This document shows, one piece after another, positions 20,601-29,718 of a stretch of 64,000 bases of DNA. Location of the stretch: the NCBI GenBank assembly GCA_016184005.1, contig JACPDL010000002.1, positions 1 through 64,000 of the forward strand. The letters are read 5' to 3'. Below the pieces are notes generated by a model. It saw only the letters and a list, made by a program, of their open reading frames with translations, searched no databases and was not told the DNA's origin. Numbering within the stretch: the first letter of the stretch is position 1; the number at the start of each line of letters is the position of its first letter. Both the position numbers and the translations under genes were made by a program. The DNA is from Candidatus Aenigmatarchaeota archaeon (GTDB taxonomy: Archaea > Aenigmatarchaeota > Aenigmatarchaeia > GW2011-AR5).

Positions 20601-22997
20601 CACATTAGATGTAGCGCTGAACGCATTCAAGCTGCCTGTAGAATTCAAGCTCAGGTTGAAAGTAGCGCCGCCGGTGCTTGCTGAACCGTTTGTTGTAACA
20701 ACTACAAGCAATGACGAGCCTGCTGTTGTTACACTGTAGTTTATTCTCCTGAACAGATACGCACTTGCAGTTGTAGTATTAACTCCTACAGTCGCGCTTG
20801 TTTCTGTTCCGTTCAATATTGCTAAGTCGCCTGCGTTGAATGTTCCGCTTCTGTCTGTGTCGTTGTACAACGTTACATTAAATATGCCATCGTTATCCGT
20901 AGCTGTTCCTGTTCTTGTAATGTTAATCTGTGTGATGTTCATCTGCTCGCCTGTTGCTGTGAAGTTCAGCAGCAGCACTGCTACTCCAGCCGTGTTTATT
21001 GCTGTGGTATTGGAATTCAGGGCTTTGCCTACAATTGAAAGCGCACCGTGTATTGTTGTTGTTCCTGATTGTGCACTAGCGAACGACATATTTGCAGTAC
21101 CAGTGCTTGTAAGATTTTGTGCTGTTGTAGCACCGATAACATTTATGTCTCCTGAGTTATTCAAACCAAAGGAGACTGTTCTGCCTCCTATTGCTGCTGA
21201 TATGTTTGTTACAAGTATAAGCCTGTGTGGTATCGATCCGGTAGAAATATTGAACTGGAATCCTGTGAACGTGTATTGACCAGAAGATGAAGTGTTTAAT
21301 GCCGCACCAAGCTGTGTATCTGTGCCTGAATCAAAGGCAGCGTTGTTATTCGTGTCGTTGAACAACCGCACCAAAAGAACATCGGTGTCTGCGGCACTTC
21401 CTGATCTTGTAACATTGAAAACAGTTATGTTCATGCCTTCTCCTGTTGCGTTCAGTTCAAAGTAAGCCATGACAAGATTAGCTGTATTCACTGCTTTTGA
21501 TGTAGGAGCAAGATTATAGCCAGTTACTTGGAGGCTGCCGTGAATTGTCGCCTGTGCAGACTGAAGGGTTGAGACATTCACTTCAGTCACATTTGCGCCA
21601 GAAGATGTACCGATTGAATTGACATCAGAAGTTGCATTTATGTTGAAATTGAATGTTCTGCCTGCTGTTGCAGATGTATTTAAGTCAACAACAAGGAACA
21701 GCGTGTCATTATTCGTCACGCGATAATCAATACCCGCAAAGAGATATTGTCCGTTTGTAGTTGTTGTAGAGGCATTGAAAACAGGTGTATCCGTAGAATC
21801 CAGCACATTATTCTTGTCCGTGTCATTTACAAGCCTTACTGTCTTGAAATCAACATCAGTTGCGGTCCCTGCACGTGTGACTTTTATTACGCTTACATTG
21901 AATGCCTCCCCAACCGTAGTGAAAGCGTATCTGATCACTGTTATGTTCGTGCGGTTAACCACCACGTTTACAGGCGTCATTGAGGTTGCTGTTATATTTA
22001 TCGTTCCACTTACAACAACATTGGGGCTGCTTTCATTTGCAATCGTGTACGTGCCGTTTGCGAGAGAACCATTTACAATTATAGTGAACCTTCTTGTTTG
22101 AGCTATCGCCGATGCGCCCCAGTTATTTATGACTATGTTTGTAGACTGACCCTTTTCAAGCTCGCTTCCAGTCCCAGCAGGCTTTAAACATCTAATAATA
22201 TTATTTGCCGAGTCATTTGCCAAATTCCAAGCAACTCCTGTTGTTGCCGGAATTTTCGGACATGTGACATTTGCTTCGCCTGTATCTGTGAATCCTGAAC
22301 CCGTATAACCTATCCTAATTTCATCTATGCTATCGAAATTGACTCCATCGGTTGCGTTGTTTGTTATAGTGAAGTTGTAGCTTCTCTGCTCATCTATACG
22401 CGATGTCGTGTCGTTCACGCTTGCTGATGCCTGAAGCTCGAGAAGTGTAATTTGCAAAAGGGAGCTGTTTGAAATGAAACTTGTAGTGGCTGTAGTATTG
22501 TATTGAATTGATACATTGAATGTTGGCGTTCCAGGGCTGTTTCTTGCAGTCAGGCCGAGGACGCGCAGTTGAACAACACCTGTCAGTGTTGCGTTCGCTT
22601 GCGTGGTGTTGCCCGTGGCGTTACAGGCAAGAAGCCCGCTCAGAGGCGAGATATTAATCCATGTATCAGTGCCGCTGTTAGGACACCTCAGGTTTTGTGC
22701 TGTTATGTTCACAAAACCGGCTTCAGAGATGTTGACGTATATTGTCCTAATATCCGTGTTCTGCCCACCGCCGACGCTCGTCAGGTTTATCGTCAGGTTC
22801 AGGTCAATGCCTGTCTGGTTTGTATCAAAGGTGGCGTTGCCAAATACTACGTTGTTCGAGCTTAAGGAAACGGTGGCGAAGCCTAGAACATAGTAAGCCG
22901 TGAATACGAGCGCAAAGACTGCTGCGAATATCAAGCCTGCCTGTATGAGACCTTTCAGTCCTTTCATTCCTTTGAGACCTTTCTGGCTTTTGTCCAT
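17637..22997 (-). CDS. giant repeat surface protein, N-terminal piece (signal/TM plus many repeats)
   Basis: LIQAGLIFAAVFALVFTAYYVLG; eight FNDTD-type repeats; ends out of frame as ...ISATGEAVIIQRH*. Confidence 0.8.
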   Translation of the reverse strand: MDKSQKGLKGMKGLKGLIQAGLIFAAVFALVFTAYYVLGFATVSLSSNNVVFGNATFDTNQTGIDLNLTINLTSVGGGQNTDIRTIYVNISEAGFVNITAQNLRCPNSGTDTWINISPLSGLLACNATGNTTQANATLTGVVQLRVLGLTARNSPGTPTFNVSIQYNTTATTSFISNSSLLQITLLELQASASVNDTTSRIDEQRSYNFTITNNATDGVNFDSIDEIRIGYTGSGFTDTGEANVTCPKIPATTGVAWNLANDSANNIIRCLKPAGTGSELEKGQSTNIVINNWGASAIAQTRRFTIIVNGSLANGTYTIANESSPNVVVSGTINITATSMTPVNVVVNRTNITVIRYAFTTVGEAFNVSVIKVTRAGTATDVDFKTVRLVNDTDKNNVLDSTDTPVFNASTTTTNGQYLFAGIDYRVTNNDTLFLVVDLNTSATAGRTFNFNINATSDVNSIGTSSGANVTEVNVSTLQSAQATIHGSLQVTGYNLAPTSKAVNTANLVMAYFELNATGEGMNITVFNVTRSGSAADTDVLLVRLFNDTNNNAAFDSGTDTQLGAALNTSSSGQYTFTGFQFNISTGSIPHRLILVTNISAAIGGRTVSFGLNNSGDINVIGATTAQNLTSTGTANMSFASAQSGTTTIHGALSIVGKALNSNTTAINTAGVAVLLLNFTATGEQMNITQINITRTGTATDNDGIFNVTLYNDTDRSGTFNAGDLAILNGTETSATVGVNTTTASAYLFRRINYSVTTAGSSLLVVVTTNGSASTGGATFNLSLNSTGSLNAFSATSNVNITGSSNITLTTTNGNVTMIFGTLTIAGSDLTPATANDGQLDVPILNITLTAAGEQMNITQINVSMNNTNNDDVSAAKLYNDTDRSGGINAGDFLIATATKTSSLLIFGSGTSQLLNVTATADTRLILAYDINSTATGGNLLDANISIAANVPVTGSSSAISVTATGLPLNPVGETQITDLTATAVLDFTSTKITASDNYNFTVENTGGETINSIMIDYTASAYTDPAAGDVTCDRGWTKTVTAALNAINCTGPGSGGNLGVGGKFNITVKNFQAPTTTGSKTFVVQVRGTSNGFFNASTTNVTVSGLLNISGANQIATTVVVNSVNVSVIRYNFTASGEQMNISVIKLTRAGVNAREAEIVNIKLFSDTDLSGTYSATTDTTQIGSTQTANNTGGQYTFTGFQFNVTTSANQSLFAVIQVGTTATSVLRQINFSINTTTDVDAIGATTAVNITENLTSTTSTSSTVFGNLTVTGTNLVNSTVPIGTETSVMLLNFTSVGEGFNIATFNISVIGSATEANLTNVRLVNDTNGNGVFDSASDTTIGPQLNTTTASTFKFTTTFQFNITTSGVNSVFIVVNTSTAAGAAGKTFNLSINGTGDIEAVGAVTATNVTEVLTTTTSSQATIGGTLSVTGTNLLQTTRAVNVAGISVLQLNFTSTNEGMNISVIKLTRGGTAAEGNIFNVTLFNDTDLSGTFNAGDLRIGTTQNTTASSKYEFLGINYNISTTSVANYTLLVVVSTNSTAGNTFNLSLASASDINAVGTTSGANITETLTTATSNTATIHGVTTVTGRTTAPANKVVNTSGLTVLQLNFTSTGEGMNLSVLNLTRTGSVADGEVYNVSLFNDTDLSGTFNSGDTRIGNPLNTSASGKYVFAGLGFDFTAGGKTLFVVITINDSSTAGNKTFNFSLANRGDYSVIGATTGENLTSSTNITLTTTTSSVETKIHGSMIVRGTSLNPSTVAINQAGLSVIRLNISATGEAVIIQRH

Positions 22998-23015
22998 TCT
23001 TTATCCTTCCGGATT

Positions 23016-23225
23016 CTAGTCGTTTGTCTGCTTGATTGTTCTGTAGATGATGGAGCGCCCCACGCGGGTTTTCTCGAGCTTTCCCTGGTTCATGAGCGCT
23101 TCCAGATAGCCGATAGCTACCTCCCTGCGCATGTTGAGCTTTTTTGCAACCTGAGAAGTAGACATCAGATCCTTGCTGAGAATGTCAATGATCTTTTCCT
23201 CAACCACATTCTTTCCCCTTATCAT
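23016..23225 (-). CDS. small winged-helix DNA-binding protein
   Basis: EEKIIDILSKDLMSTSQVAKKLNMRREVAIGYLEALMNQGKLEK. Confidence 0.65.
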   Translation of the reverse strand: MIRGKNVVEEKIIDILSKDLMSTSQVAKKLNMRREVAIGYLEALMNQGKLEKTRVGRSIIYRTIKQTND

Positions 23226-23413
23226 TGCAAATACTTTTGTTCTGCGTGATATTTAAGCGTAATGTGCATGTAATTTTGCAACCTTATGGTGAAGAAAGTG
23301 ACCGCACCATGACCGCATAATGGCGGCAATTTCATAAAAGTTCATATATTTCGCTGGATGCGCTCCCAACAACCAACAAAATGTTCAAACGGCAGCGAAG
23401 ATTGGGTGTTGCG

Positions 23414-23896
23414 CTACTTTATAGGCTCGAGCTCTGCTTCTATAAAATCAGGACTAAACAGCCAGAAAAGCCTCTCAATCTTGAGCGGGAACCTGTCAGC
23501 AAGCGGCTGGAAAAGTTTGTTTGCTAAAATAAGCCTCCGCTTGGTACAGTTGAATTTTGGATAGCCTATGTGCTGCGGCTGCCAGAACTGGTTAAAGGTG
23601 GTGTAAGTGAAGCCCTTCATGTGGTCGGGGGTGGAATAAAGGTTTGGATTCAAAGCGTGGGGGACAACTATCTTTAGTCTTCCTTTCTTTCTCAGAACGC
23701 TGTGGAATTCCTTCATGGCCTGCAGTGTATCTGCTATATGCTCCAAAACATTTTCTGTCAATATCTCGTCAAATGAATTTTCTTTAAAGGGTAGCGCCTT
23801 TGCATCTCCGACTACATCAGGCTTGGCGTCTTTTTCTATGTCCAAGTGGATGTAGCCCTCTCTTCTGCTGTCAAAGCAACCGATTTTCAGCTTCAT
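23414..23896 (-). CDS. class I SAM-dependent methyltransferase
   Basis: VGDAKALPFKENSFDEILTENVLEHIAD...RLKIVVPH; resembles 30309..30857. Confidence 0.8.
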   Translation of the reverse strand: MKLKIGCFDSRREGYIHLDIEKDAKPDVVGDAKALPFKENSFDEILTENVLEHIADTLQAMKEFHSVLRKKGRLKIVVPHALNPNLYSTPDHMKGFTYTTFNQFWQPQHIGYPKFNCTKRRLILANKLFQPLADRFPLKIERLFWLFSPDFIEAELEPIK

Positions 23897-24135
23897 ACAA
23901 CCATCTCAACGCCTATTGATCCGCCGTATATTTTGTTATTGCCGCAGCCTATTTCGAGAATCATAAACACGCCTCATTTGCAGCACAAGGGCTTATCAGA
24001 ATTTATGCAGAATCCTTTAATACCCTAATTGCGCGAAAAATTTGATTTAGAAAGTGGTTCACTTGATGGTTTCACGCAGATTGTGAAAGGGAAAAAAATA
24101 AGAGAAAAAGAAAAAAAAGAAAAAATTGTTTTCTT

Positions 24136-26865
24136 TTAGACTGCGGCTGTTGTCTTTACTCCGTTCTTCAGAACAACACGAGCTCCCATGAGGTCGCTTG
24201 AGTGTGCACCGAAGTCCTGCAGCCAGCCTGTGGCTACTCTTGTGTCGCCAGCAGAGTGTCCTGCTACAACAAGGGCTGCTTTTCCAGTTGTGAAGGCGCT
24301 TGCTACATAATCGAGCAATGCTGTTCCTACACCCTGTGCCCTGTACCAGTCTGTGTTCCTTGTCTTGCCGGCTGTCGCCAGTTCGGCTACAAGGGTGTTG
24401 ACTGCCGGGCCGCCGACTAGCACGAGGTTCTTTGTGCTCTTGTCAGCCGAAGTAACTTCGCTGTCGAGCTTGCCCAGTGCTGTCTTTATCGGAGTTGCTG
24501 ACTTTATCGTACCGCCTGCTGCGCCTGTGCTTGTGGAGACAGTTGCGTCCTTTTCTAGTACAAACACATTGGCGTACACCTGATCATCTGGATACCATGC
24601 CCAAGCCCTGTTCTGGTCTTTTGTGTTGACTTCGACATACGTGCCCCAGAAGTCAGCGAATTGCACCAGGTCGCTGTTTGCATCGGATGTGGCACCTGTG
24701 TAACCCGTATCACCTTTCTGTTCCCTGTACGAGAACATAGGCGGGTTGACTACTGATGTTTCCTCGTTGCCGCTTCTTGTCTCTGTAACGCCCGTAAACA
24801 GCACAGTGTTGATGTCACTGTTGTCATCCTGCTCTTCTACAAGCAAGACCGTTGCGTTGCCGTCAACAACAGAAGCGCTTCTCGCCATGGATATCGTTAT
24901 CGTGTCCACGTCTGTGTTGAGGATGCGGTATTGTCCCCACCCGTTTGCTGTCTTGCCCAGCCGGAAGAATCTTGTTGTGTCTTCACCGATTATTCCGATT
25001 GTGCCGTTCAGCGCGGATGCGTCGCCCCTCTCGGTTGTCGCTGCTGTTATTGTCAGGCCGTTGCCTGTGCTGCCTGTTGTTGTGTCGTTCCATGACAGGG
25101 TTACTGCTCCCGTAGGAAGCTGTATCTTTGTGCCGTTCGCGAAGTTTCTCTGGGATATAGATGGTCCCAGGGTTACTGCTTCCCCGAACGAAACAAACCC
25201 GCCACTCTTTGTCTTTAGTCTCGGGAACACTGACAGGAAATTGCCTGTGTTGTTGTAAGCTGCACCGTCTCCCCATGTTACGATCAAATTCGGGTTGTCT
25301 GTGTTGTTGACCAGTAACTGGAAGAAGTACTGCTGGCCGTCTATGACCTTTGTCACTCGCGTGTTGCCGACCTCAATGAACTTCACTTCAATTGCCTTCC
25401 CAGACATGACATCCCTGATCTCTGCCTTTGCATCTGCCGTCCCCAGTGAGGACAGTGACGTTAGCTCGAAGATCCTTGAGAAGTCGCCCGCGTCAACAAC
25501 GAAGTAGTGGTTTCTCTGGACCGGCTGGCCTTCAACAACAACGATTCTGTCTGCATTGTCGTCCTGCAGAAAGACACTTGTTTGCGTAGAGCTGTTTATG
25601 TGCCCCCATTTTACGGTTCCTTGGTCGCCCCTGTCGCTTGTGAACACAAGGTTGAGGTCTTTTGTGCCTGATGGCGTCAGTTCAAGTTTGTCTCTGGCGT
25701 CGCTCTTTGCATCCACTGATAGCGACGAGAATGCAAGATTGAAGGTCTTCCATACGGGGTTGTCAAATGTTCCGCCAACCTTCAGGAAGTCTTTTCTTGA
25801 ATCCTGGCCTACATAGTAGATGTCGATGCCTGTCAGCTTGCCGCCGGATACTGTAATCACTCCGAGTGTTCCATCGATTGTCTTTTCTGATTCGCCGCCT
25901 GTTTTCGTCTTCACTTGCGTTGCGTTTGTTATAATCAGCCTTCTTGCTCCTAGAAGAAGCGATGAAGAGCTGACTGTTCCTTCCTTGCTTGTGAAGAACA
26001 CGTCGTCCACGAAAACCTCAAGCCCGCCGACAGTTGCTGATTTGCCCTTGTCGATGGACTTCGAATCCGTTCCAACCTGTACTCCTACAGTATCAGCGTC
26101 TGATACTACAAGAAGTTTTACGCTGTACGCTATGTTGTCTATTGTTATTTCTACTGTTTCTCCTTCTGCCATTGTTCTCGTATCCGAGCCGCCAAACAGT
26201 TCTACAACAGGTGTTGCTGCTACTGCTGTCGTGCCAGAGGCGAATGTGTACTTGTTTCCGAAGAGGTTTATCTTCTCGCCGACTACTGTTGTTGAATTCA
26301 CTTCGTCGTTGAACACTACCCTGCTTCTCACAAAGTAAGATGTTGTGGTAGCTGATGTGCCCAATTCGCCGAAGAAGTAAGTCGGGTCTGGAAGGTCTCC
26401 AGAAACCTTGTTGTAGGTCATGTTGAAGTCGTCCGAGAAGTCGATGAACTGGTCGAAGTCGTATGTAGTTCCTGCATCGCTGTCGGATACAGTTCCTGAC
26501 TTAAGCAAAGTCGGGAGATCTGTGTCGGACATGGATGTCCTTAGACCAGTCTTCTTCAGGTTGTTGTCCAAGTATACCTTCTCGTTCGCTGTGTGCACTG
26601 ACCTGCCTTCGCCTGATACGGTTGCTATTCCAACTGAACCAGGCACTGGTACATTTGTCGTAACCTCTCCACCGAGACGTGCTGCTACGTCCACTGCACC
26701 AACAACGTCGCTAGGAGCTGCTAGTGCGCCGACAATTACAAGTACGTCTGCGCCGTCGGATGTAACAAATGGCGATGGATAATTCTCGAGCTGCGCTAGT
26801 GCTATCGTAGAGCCTGCCATAAGGAAGCTCAACGAGCCTGCAGCTACTATTTTTTTCCATTGCAT
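24136..26865 (-). CDS. S-layer protein (archaeal S_layer_N / S_layer_C type)
   Basis: signal peptide, FVTSDGADVLVIVGALAAPSDVVGAVDVAARLG, C-terminal KNLVLVGGPAVNTLVAEL...ALVVAGHSAGDTRVATGWLQDF. Confidence 0.85.
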   Translation of the reverse strand: MQWKKIVAAGSLSFLMAGSTIALAQLENYPSPFVTSDGADVLVIVGALAAPSDVVGAVDVAARLGGEVTTNVPVPGSVGIATVSGEGRSVHTANEKVYLDNNLKKTGLRTSMSDTDLPTLLKSGTVSDSDAGTTYDFDQFIDFSDDFNMTYNKVSGDLPDPTYFFGELGTSATTTSYFVRSRVVFNDEVNSTTVVGEKINLFGNKYTFASGTTAVAATPVVELFGGSDTRTMAEGETVEITIDNIAYSVKLLVVSDADTVGVQVGTDSKSIDKGKSATVGGLEVFVDDVFFTSKEGTVSSSSLLLGARRLIITNATQVKTKTGGESEKTIDGTLGVITVSGGKLTGIDIYYVGQDSRKDFLKVGGTFDNPVWKTFNLAFSSLSVDAKSDARDKLELTPSGTKDLNLVFTSDRGDQGTVKWGHINSSTQTSVFLQDDNADRIVVVEGQPVQRNHYFVVDAGDFSRIFELTSLSSLGTADAKAEIRDVMSGKAIEVKFIEVGNTRVTKVIDGQQYFFQLLVNNTDNPNLIVTWGDGAAYNNTGNFLSVFPRLKTKSGGFVSFGEAVTLGPSISQRNFANGTKIQLPTGAVTLSWNDTTTGSTGNGLTITAATTERGDASALNGTIGIIGEDTTRFFRLGKTANGWGQYRILNTDVDTITISMARSASVVDGNATVLLVEEQDDNSDINTVLFTGVTETRSGNEETSVVNPPMFSYREQKGDTGYTGATSDANSDLVQFADFWGTYVEVNTKDQNRAWAWYPDDQVYANVFVLEKDATVSTSTGAAGGTIKSATPIKTALGKLDSEVTSADKSTKNLVLVGGPAVNTLVAELATAGKTRNTDWYRAQGVGTALLDYVASAFTTGKAALVVAGHSAGDTRVATGWLQDFGAHSSDLMGARVVLKNGVKTTAAV

Positions 26866-26893
26866 TTTCGTTTTCCTCCATGTATAATTTCTT

Positions 26894-27016
26894 CAGAGAA
26901 GTTCTGCAACTTCTCTGAGATCCCAAAGAAGTCTTTGACTTCTTTGAGGATTTACAGCAGCATTCTTTCGAATGCTGCGTTCTGGTTTGTCCGGATCAAA
27001 CCGAGATTCGGTTTGA
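26894..27016. repeat. array of four mini-hairpins upstream of the S-layer gene
   Basis: CAGAGAAGTT-ctgc-AACTTCTCTG; CAAAGAAGTC-ttt-GACTTCTTTG; GCAGCATTC-tttc-GAATGCTGC; TCAAACCGA-gat-TCGGTTTGA. Confidence 0.88.
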
Positions 27017-27291
27017 GCATAAAATAGATAAACTGCGTTTCTCAAGACCCTTCCCAAAAGAAAGGCTTCTAGAGAGGCGCATCTACCACTTTTTATGTTC
27101 TATCTAATTGACCATGCTATATATATAAGACTGACTTGAAACAGTTGCAACCGTTTCACTCGACCGTGTACTTGATATATAGTAACATTTACACAGACTA
27201 TAAATGGAATATAACAGTTTACAAGCTTCTATTTAGCCTTATAAAGTACTAAAACATTCTTTCTAAACTGTACTGTTAACAATGTGTATTT

Positions 27292-28203
27292 CTACTCTTT
27301 AGCCGGCTTTTCGGCTGTTTTTTTGGCCTTTTTCAGCCTTATGATATTTGTCCTGCCTTTGCGCGTCTTTTCGACAAGCCCGCGTTCAGACAGGTCTTTG
27401 ATGATTCTTGATACTTTAGGCTTGCTGAAATCAAGATCTTTTATTAGCTTCCTCTGGTCGACATCCTTGTTTTCCTTGAGCAGAATCTCCATCACCTTCC
27501 TTTCATTTACCGTAAGAATAGGAAGCACGTCTTTCATGCTTGGCTTTCTCAGAAACATGAAGTATGTTACAGCCATGATTGCCAGAAGAATAAGCAAAAC
27601 AGGCACAACAGGCATCTCGCTTATGCTGACCTGCTCGTAAACCAGTGAGATATCATACGTTTCACCAAGCTTTGGCTCGTTTGCTATCCACTCTACAAAT
27701 ATTCGCCTGCCGTCCGTGTTTTCCCTGCCCCACGACGGCTCAAATCTCGGGAGGCCCGTGCCTTCAAGGCGGGTCTTTTCGACGAGTGCCGTGCCTAATG
27801 AAAGGCGCACCGTAACGGAGAACTTGTTTGTAAGCTGCGTAAGGGAGAATTTCTGGCTGAAAATAAGCAGGTCTCTCAGCTGTCTTGAGGCATCAATAGA
27901 CCTGAATTTGTACGTCATCCTGGATGCTTTGACATCATCGCAAAGGATTGATGTTCCTACGTCCTCTACCACAGAACACTGGACAGGCATGTCGTCAGCG
28001 AGCACCTGGACATTCTGGATCCTGGATAGCAGGAAATAATCGCTTTTCGTTATGCTTTCATTATACCGGAGCACCACGGTCCAGTCGGCGCTTCTGTCGT
28101 CGTTCAGCGATATGTCGGTTGTCCACTCCGAGAGATCGGCGAAAGCCAGTGCAGGCAGTAAAAGAAAGGCCAGAAGCCACTTAGTCATAAGTATAATCTG
28201 CAT
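27292..28203 (-). CDS. membrane-anchored winged-helix regulator with extracytoplasmic domain
   Basis: signal peptide, central TM, C-terminal LTVNERKVMEILLKENKDVDQRKLIKDLDFSKPKVSRIIKDLSERGLVEKTRKGRTNII. Confidence 0.75.
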   Translation of the reverse strand: MQIILMTKWLLAFLLLPALAFADLSEWTTDISLNDDRSADWTVVLRYNESITKSDYFLLSRIQNVQVLADDMPVQCSVVEDVGTSILCDDVKASRMTYKFRSIDASRQLRDLLIFSQKFSLTQLTNKFSVTVRLSLGTALVEKTRLEGTGLPRFEPSWGRENTDGRRIFVEWIANEPKLGETYDISLVYEQVSISEMPVVPVLLILLAIMAVTYFMFLRKPSMKDVLPILTVNERKVMEILLKENKDVDQRKLIKDLDFSKPKVSRIIKDLSERGLVEKTRKGRTNIIRLKKAKKTAEKPAKE

Positions 28204-28218
28204 CTAGAATTTAAATGC

Positions 28219-28707
28219 TCACTTTCTCTCTGGAGATATTATTATGCCGCCTGCGCCGGCTGCTGCAAACTGGTGGACAACGCCTGCGAGAAGATTTGCA
28301 AGGTTTTGAACTTCATCGAGCGCTATCTCTTTCCTGTCAGGCCCCAGGATTTCAACTGCTGAAGGGCCGTATACAAGCACTATGTTTACAAGCGTGAACA
28401 TGTCCTTTGCAAAGAGTTTCACTTCTACTACCTGGGAATAAGCCTCTTTCACGCCTTTCATGGGGTTTTCGACTTTTTCGATGTCCCCGAACTTCTTTTC
28501 ATAGACAAGCACGCTCTTCAGGCTTTCAAGCTTCTGTATATGCGTTTCAAGCGCGTTCTTTACCACATCTTTCTCAATACCAAGGGCTTCTATCATGAAA
28601 ATGACTTCTAGCCACTTCTCTTTCCTCTTGTCTTTTATTTCCTCGGTTGTCATAGGAGCGCCTATCTGTATAAGACTTGAAGAAACCTTTATATGCGATG
28701 CGAACAA
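28219..28707 (-). CDS. hypothetical protein (true start probably MTTEE, about 28650)
   Basis: ORF; N terminus otherwise overlaps a divergent gene. Confidence 0.5.
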   Translation of the reverse strand: MFASHIKVSSSLIQIGAPMTTEEIKDKRKEKWLEVIFMIEALGIEKDVVKNALETHIQKLESLKSVLVYEKKFGDIEKVENPMKGVKEAYSQVVEVKLFAKDMFTLVNIVLVYGPSAVEILGPDRKEIALDEVQNLANLLAGVVHQFAAAGAGGIIISPERK

Positions 28708-29282
28708 GTAACTTTATGCTTCTTGAGGTAGTCAAGTCTCCGGCAAAAGCCCTTGCCGGTGCAAAGAAGAAAGGCGAACAGCATACCATCAAGCTGCTTC
28801 TTATAAATTCTCTTCTGATTGCCGCAGCATTCGGGCTTTTCCTTGTGAGATTCTCCAGCCTTTCCACGGCATTTGCAAATATCGCACTCATTGCGGCTTC
28901 AACCGGGTTTCTTCTCTCACTCGTCCTTTCGGTGTTCTTTGCCTACATCCTCCAGATCGTCGTAAACACGCTTGGAGGCAACGGTAAATACATGGACGGC
29001 CTTGCGGCCATGGTTTACAGCCTGACTGCACTTGCCCTTGGCCTGTTTGTATCTTCGCTGTTGTTTTTCATACCTTCTCTTGGTCCAATGATAGCGTTGC
29101 TTATACTGTCTGTTACATCAGCACTCAGCATGGCAACCCTTTACAGGGCCATCAAGGAGCTGTTCAGGACGGATATGATAGTTGCTTTCGTCTCGGTATC
29201 GGTCCTTATACTTTCCGTTGTAATAGCTGTTTACGGCACAGGCGCGCTGGCTGTTGCAAACATGTTCATGATGGGTGTGTAA
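28677..29282 (+). CDS. Yip1-like membrane protein (start probably 28713)
   Basis: LLEVVKSPAKALAGAKKKGEQHTIKLLLINSLL then five TM segments. Confidence 0.6.
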   Translation: MKKPLYAMRTSNFMLLEVVKSPAKALAGAKKKGEQHTIKLLLINSLLIAAAFGLFLVRFSSLSTAFANIALIAASTGFLLSLVLSVFFAYILQIVVNTLGGNGKYMDGLAAMVYSLTALALGLFVSSLLFFIPSLGPMIALLILSVTSALSMATLYRAIKELFRTDMIVAFVSVSVLILSVVIAVYGTGALAVANMFMMGV

Positions 29283-29585
29283 ATGAACCGGGCTTTTAAT
29301 GCTGTTTTCGTATTGCTTGGCATCATATCAATTCTCGGTGCCGTTTTCCTTATTTACGGCATGTCTATATTCGAGGGCAACCTTGATGAGGTGCTTGCCC
29401 AGTCGGCTTCAGGAGCAGTGCCTCTGGATCCGCAAAGCGTCCAGCAGATAGCAGCACAGGCCAAAAGCGTGTTGCTCTTGGGAAAGATCTGGGCTGTTGT
29501 TGTGATTATCGCTTCCCTGGGCCTTATCTACTACTTGATTGGCGACATGCGCAGGCAGCGAAGCATCGTCGCCAGGAAGAAATAA
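29283..29585 (+). CDS. small two-TM membrane protein
   Basis: ORF starts directly after the Yip1-like gene. Confidence 0.55.
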   Translation: MNRAFNAVFVLLGIISILGAVFLIYGMSIFEGNLDEVLAQSASGAVPLDPQSVQQIAAQAKSVLLLGKIWAVVVIIASLGLIYYLIGDMRRQRSIVARKK

Positions 29586-29718
29586 GCCCCTTTCTTTTCA
29601 AAAAAGAAAGGCCAAGTCAGCAAGCTACCTCCGGTAGCTTATTCGTACGGGTTCAAAGAAAATTTATTTATTATTTCTGTCAATATAACCCTCTATTAAC
29701 AACTTTCTTGTAATCTTC

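Noticed and set aside
14728-22101. Many long plus-strand ORFs (349, 294, 231, 179 aa and others)
   Set aside because: Mirror frames of the Thr/Asn/Gly-rich repeat protein on the minus strand; no domains or promoters recognised.
24746-26338. Plus-strand ORFs opposite the S-layer gene
   Set aside because: Antisense to a well-supported S-layer CDS with no recognisable motifs.
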